Below, piece after piece: positions 61,601-64,000 of a DNA stretch of 64,000 bases; position 1 is the first letter of the stretch, and each line of letters begins with the position of its first letter. A program made the translations under genes and the position numbers. Below the pieces are notes generated by a model. It searched no databases. It was given only the letters and a program-made list of their open reading frames with translations, and was not told the origin of the DNA. Source of the DNA: Metopolophium dirhodum (taxonomy: Eukaryota > Arthropoda > Insecta > Hemiptera > Aphididae); contig NC_083566.1 of assembly GCF_019925205.1 (NCBI RefSeq), forward strand, positions 22,878,001 to 22,942,000, read 5' to 3'.

Positions 61601-64000
61601 ATGTTCAAATAAAAATAACATCGTCCCAAAAAAAAATGGACGGTATCACATTCAACCTACACGGCGTGCACTAGTTTATTAGACACACTGAATTGTAAAT
61701 ACATATTTATTAAATTTAGAAGCTACTGCTTACTGGTTATTGAACATTTATAATTTCTACTGATTTTTACATTTTTGTACTTGACATTAAATTGTAATAC
61801 TAATTATTATGAATCATTAGTTTCGTGTAGTAAGTATATAAGGTACTCGTACTATTTTAATAATGAATATTAAATCTTTTAGAATAATCACATATACATA
61901 ATATGTAAACGTATAATAATTTATGTTTTTGATATTATACTAAGATATAATTGATTTTTTTATTTTAAACAAATAATTTAGGCGTTTCGTCTGTATAGCT
62001 TTTAATTTTTATTACAAATATTAATTTTAAATGGATCTTACTTTCCCCGTTATTTCTGGATCGTTATCTGCACATTTTCTTAGCATGTCACAATTATTTG
62101 GATTGCAGTCAGGCACAAAAACATTTTTCTTTTCCTTTTTCCACTTCGTTATTGCTTCTTTTTGTTTATTTTTAAGTTCTTCAAATTTTATGAACCAGTT
62201 TTCATGTTCACGTGCAGCATCCTCGGTTATATCTATAGTATTTTTATAAAGCAATGAAAATATAATAGAATAACTATCATCAAAAAGTAATATTAAAATT
62301 GTATAAACTGTTCCGAATTCTGTATAGTTGAGATTATGCATGTAAGTATGATAAAATATTAACGTATTGAATTCTCGAGGTTCGATTAATAAGCTTATAT
62401 GTTTAAATCACGTTCCAACTGACAAATTAATTGTCTTATTTATTTTAATATAATAAATAATTAAACCATCGTCTATAATATTATCTTAACATCTAGAAAC
62501 TCATTAGGTACCTATACAATAATGTTTCGATGATGAAAATAGTATCTACTGTTTTAGAATACAGTTATATTATGTACATCTGTTATCTGAGTGCATAATA
62601 CTAATTTGCATTGTAATATAGGACTAATTATAACTAAAGTAATTCTTCTCTAAAAAAAATAAAATTACTAGGTAGGTATATGATTTGTAATAACCTATTG
62701 TTAACAAATATCCTCAACTTAACTGTTGGGCATATCTCTTAGATGGGTGATTCAGTTGCAACTTAAAAGAGTTAGTGCGTTGAAATAATTATGGTTTATA
62801 TAATTAACTATATGTAAAATTATATATGCAAGTGATAAAACATCGCTCAAGCAAAACGATTCTGAATACGATTGTTTTAAAATTATATAATAATATTTTT
62901 GTCTTGAATTTTATTTAAAACGTTTGTTGTTAAGTGTGTTTTTTTTATAGTCAAGTTTATTTGAGATTTAAATACACCATTAAATATTTAAAAATGTAAA
63001 TGAATATGTATAATTTAAATGAGAATATACTTGTACGTATTTGTTTTGATATAAAATTCCTCAAAGGTCGTTTAAACAAAATAATATATTAATATAAGTT
63101 ATAACATAATATTGTATTATGTTTATTTGTTTTTGCAGTATATTATAGTTTAAGTCTCTTAAAAAGAGCACAAAACACGTTTGTATATTAAATTATTCGT
63201 TCAAATATTACACCTTGTCCGGCTCGTTTTGAATAAATATTTAGTGTTTGTTTTAGAAATGGAAATACCTAATTACGTTAAGTACAGTATTTAAATACGT
63301 ACCTAATTTTTTAATAACTATGATTAATTTTTCGCACGATCAATTTTTTTGTACGAACTTAAATTTCACTTAGCTCTTCGGATTTATTTTATTACCTAGT
63401 CTAGTGATCGGCCAACTTTTTAGACTCTGGAGCCGCGCTACCCCATTCAAAAATAAAAAAAGTTTCGCTGGTCGTGTGTCGGATAAAAATTTAAATCTTT
63501 TAGTCTTATTTTAAAAAATAATAGTCATATGGAATAGTCGAGCGGGCCGCGACCTTACAATATACATTATATTAAATAATATAGTATATACATGTATACA
63601 CAGTACTATTCATTATATTGCAGACATGTATTCATAAGATATATTACGTGGCATTGATTGTACAATATGATCAACGAAATCCACAGCGTCGACATATTTG
63701 GAACGAATCTTTAAAAATGTTTCATGATCTTTGCTAGACCAACCTCCGGTAAGACCATAGTTACGTGCACAGAAATCATGGAAATCTGCAATTTCCTAAA
63801 CGAAATGGAATATATTAATATAATATTTTATTATTACCATAATATATTATGTACACATAATATAGGTATTTAGCATAATATTTTTGTACTTTTGAGGAGT
63901 ATGTATTTTTTGAAATTGGAACTCTTTTTATGGTTTTTGTTTCCTTCTTTTTTTTACTAATAGCATCGGCGTGTGGCTTTGAAACGACATCATGAAGTGC
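58665..64000 (-). CDS. CCDC112: CCDC112-like coiled-coil protein, 3' part (runs off the window)
   Basis: Six exons by eye on the minus strand: 64000-63890 (partial), 63795-63648, 62232-62042, 59212-59088, 59017-58834 and 58694-58665. Frames join continuously for about 262 codons. The core matches CCDC112: FHDFC, then GGWSSKDHETFLKIRSKY, a MP-H-ITEDAAREHENW segment, a Lys/Glu-rich helix ending AITKWKKEKK, and later LLKRFREKDKRYI. The vertebrate family member is a centriolar-satellite and ciliary coiled-coil protein, so a role in centrosomes or sperm flagella is inferred. Start and N-terminal half lie beyond 64000. The last donor is uncertain: GTGTAT at 58833 gives the end SGVEISIE; the better-looking GTATGT at 58831 would shift to a short alternative end at 58670. 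The insertion CNPNNCDMLRKCADN in the third exon listed is unusual. The intron at 59213-62041 holds two inverted-repeat elements. Confidence 0.8.
59703..60069. mobile_element. Foldback MITE in an intron of the CCDC112-like gene
   Basis: The two halves are inverted copies over most of the 367 bp. The left half carries TTTTTTGCTCAAAA, TAGGAAAAACTCT and CTTTTTACAGGGCGGATTGA. The right half gives the complement, with TCAATGCGCTCTGTAAAAA, GACTTTTTCCTGTAAG and TTTTGAGCAAAAAA. The termini are TGCACG and CGTGCA. The 123-codon frame at 59955-60326 crosses into the next element and is not a gene. Confidence 0.75.
60132..60688. mobile_element. hAT-like MITE made of AAACCGAAACCG repeats
   Basis: Begins CAGGGCTTAAAACCG and ends with the inverted GGTTCAATCCCTG. 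CAGGG...CCCTG ends are typical of hAT elements. GTAGAT flanks both sides (60126-60131, 60689-60694). This is six bases rather than the eight expected for hAT, so two flanking bases would have to have changed. Inside are many AAACCG/CGGTAT motifs on one strand in both halves. No transposase. Confidence 0.65.
60695..62041. other. Remainder of the large CCDC112-like intron
   Basis: AT-rich intronic DNA. No gene, RNA gene or convincing repeat seen. Confidence 0.5.
63405..63560. repeat. Possible hAT-related repeat fragment in a CCDC112-like intron
   Basis: AGTGATCGGCCAACTTTTTA, then GACTCTGGAGCCGCGCTACC, with GAGCGGGCCGCGACC at the other side. It is GC-rich against an AT-rich intron and resembles dispersed arthropod repeats with CAGTGRTCGGCAAACT ends. 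The ends are not clean, so the assignment is weak. Confidence 0.4.

Overview
This is a very AT-rich eukaryotic nuclear window. It is most likely from a hemipteran insect, and an aphid is my best guess. The reasons are the base composition, short (TTAGG)n runs (the common insect telomere unit), a Pao/BEL retrotransposon of the insect type, a Ginger-type DNA transposon, and spliced insect-style genes with AT-rich introns. The species assignment is inference; the repeats and gene structures are read directly from the sequence.

Layout: (1) About 330-29505 is one continuous satellite array of about 235-243 bp monomers, with truncated 111 and 156 bp variants. The monomers are organised into nested higher-order repeats of about 1.065, 3.97, 4.58 and 5.7-6.1 kb. 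The single-copy-looking flank at 1-330 and the first satellite monomers recur at 30258-31399, so the whole block looks like one unit of a direct repeat with an offset of about 30.26 kb. (2) 31406-33938 is a 2.5 kb Ginger-type cut-and-paste transposon with terminal inverted repeats and an apparently intact three-exon DDE integrase gene. It lies exactly at the edge of the satellite. (3) 34487-35033 is the decayed 3' end of a non-LTR retrotransposon. (4) 35508-38900 and 51623-56901 are two same-strand paralogous genes of identical three-exon, all-phase-2 architecture. They encode single-pass or multi-pass membrane-type proteins with a Lys-punctuated hydrophobic block and a four-cysteine C-terminal module resembling the insect DM4/DM12 family. 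(5) Between the paralogs sits a complete, very young Pao/BEL element (41003-48644) with near-identical LTRs, a 5 bp target duplication, a tRNA-Tyr-type primer site and one uninterrupted 1754-codon gag-pol frame. (6) 58665-64000, minus strand, is the 3' part of a gene for a CCDC112-like coiled-coil (centriolar satellite) protein that runs off the right edge.

Several short inverted-repeat elements (MITEs) occupy introns and intergenic DNA: one in intron 2 of the first paralog, a nested pair just upstream of the second paralog, a relative of that pair inside its intron 2, and two in the large intron of the CCDC112-like gene. The host genes are unrelated to the mobile elements. The two DM4/DM12-like genes are probably a tandem duplication later separated by retrotransposon insertion. 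I see no CRISPR, tRNA or rRNA genes. Exon joins were made by eye from splice consensus and frame continuity; they need transcript support.
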